Below are positions 13,330 through 13,451 of a stretch of 13,451 bases of DNA, piece after piece; within the stretch, counting starts at the first letter, position 1; the number at the start of each line of letters is the position of its first letter. Position numbers and translations under genes: made by a program. Under the pieces are notes generated by a model. That model saw nothing but the letters and a program-made list of their open reading frames with translations. It did no database searches and was not told the origin of the DNA. The DNA is from Synechococcaceae bacterium WBB_10_009. Its GTDB lineage: Bacteria > Cyanobacteriota > Cyanobacteriia > PCC-6307 > Cyanobiaceae. The DNA lies in contig RHBP01000032.1 of assembly GCA_010030955.1 (NCBI GenBank), forward strand, positions 1 to 13,451, written 5' to 3'.

Positions 13330-13451
13330 AACCAAAGATCCTCAACAGTGCGTCATGAAAAACACACGCAAAGACGTGAGCCTCAAAGGTTGTGTGTGGT
13401 TTTGCTGCTGAAAGCTGAAGCGTGTCTGTAGTCACCACGGTTTTTGCAAAA
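13330..13451 (+). other. Lower-G+C non-coding spacer downstream of nnr
   Basis: This stretch is noticeably richer in A and T than everything before it and has no conserved gene. AAAAACACAC (13358-13367) can pair with GTGTGGTTTT (13394-13403) with one mismatch across a 26-base loop, a weak terminator-like hairpin ending in T4. TTGCTG at 13402-13407 and TGTAGT at 13427-13432 are a poor promoter match with a 19-base spacer. It is probably the leader or promoter region of a gene beyond the window. Confidence 0.4.
13355..13411 (+). CDS. Possible 18-residue small ORF
   Basis: ATG 13355 to TGA 13409-13411 encodes MKNTRKDVSLKGCVWFCC, a basic N-terminus followed by a Cys-rich hydrophobic end. It has no obvious Shine-Dalgarno and no recognisable homolog. 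It may be chance, or a leader peptide for a downstream gene outside the window. The imperfect hairpin described for this spacer lies within it. Confidence 0.15.
   Translation: MKNTRKDVSLKGCVWFCC

Noticed and set aside
11560..13335. A 591-codon - strand open frame opposite nnr
   Set aside because: Same antisense artefact: Gln/Gly/Ala-rich with no domain, and nnr on the + strand has all expected motifs.

Overview
The window looks like a chromosomal segment of a high-G+C picocyanobacterium of the Synechococcus/Cyanobium group. It carries chlorophyll synthase (chlG), preceded by the tail of a DUF2862/PetP-type cytochrome b6f-associated protein. It also carries a picocyanobacterial-style NAD(P)H-hydrate repair fusion, tRNA/rRNA modification genes, and two copies of the cyanobacterial HIP1 octamer. 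Hand counts of sample lines give about 70% G+C in core genes and about 60% in the accessory stretch around 6340-6960. No rRNA, tRNA, CRISPR array, insertion sequence or phage gene was seen.

Layout, left to right. At 1-3203 (+) is a compact run of the DUF2862 tail, chlG and a class A penicillin-binding protein; the last two overlap by 4 nt. rsmB (-) converges on it, and its 5' end faces a DUF4160-DUF2442 gene pair (+, 4672-5247). An alkyltransferase-like protein (-) overlaps the end of that pair tail to tail and is divergent from trmH (+, to 6317). At 6336-7878 (-) lie a mntA-hepT toxin-antitoxin module and, just upstream of it, a DppC/OppC-type ABC permease broken by a frameshift at a run of six G. 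At 7946-10398 is a type IV pilin locus: one major-pilin-like gene (+) converging on four minor pilin genes (-). The - strand continues upstream into mnmA, which is divergent from the bifunctional nnr gene (+) that ends at 13329. The last 122 bases are a lower-G+C spacer holding only an 18-codon ORF.

The core genes serve chlorophyll completion, peptidoglycan synthesis, rRNA/tRNA modification and cofactor repair. The accessory part combines small two-gene modules (DUF4160-DUF2442, MntA-HepT) with a surface-appendage locus. The most unusual feature is in the minor pilin operon. One gene retains the pilin motif from position +2 onward, but a TGA stop codon, which also ends the upstream gene, sits where the +1 phenylalanine codon should be. 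As written, the product has no leader peptide or prepilin cleavage site. The second broken gene is the ABC permease. Both interruptions lie beside homopolymeric G runs, so sequencing error must be excluded before biology is inferred.
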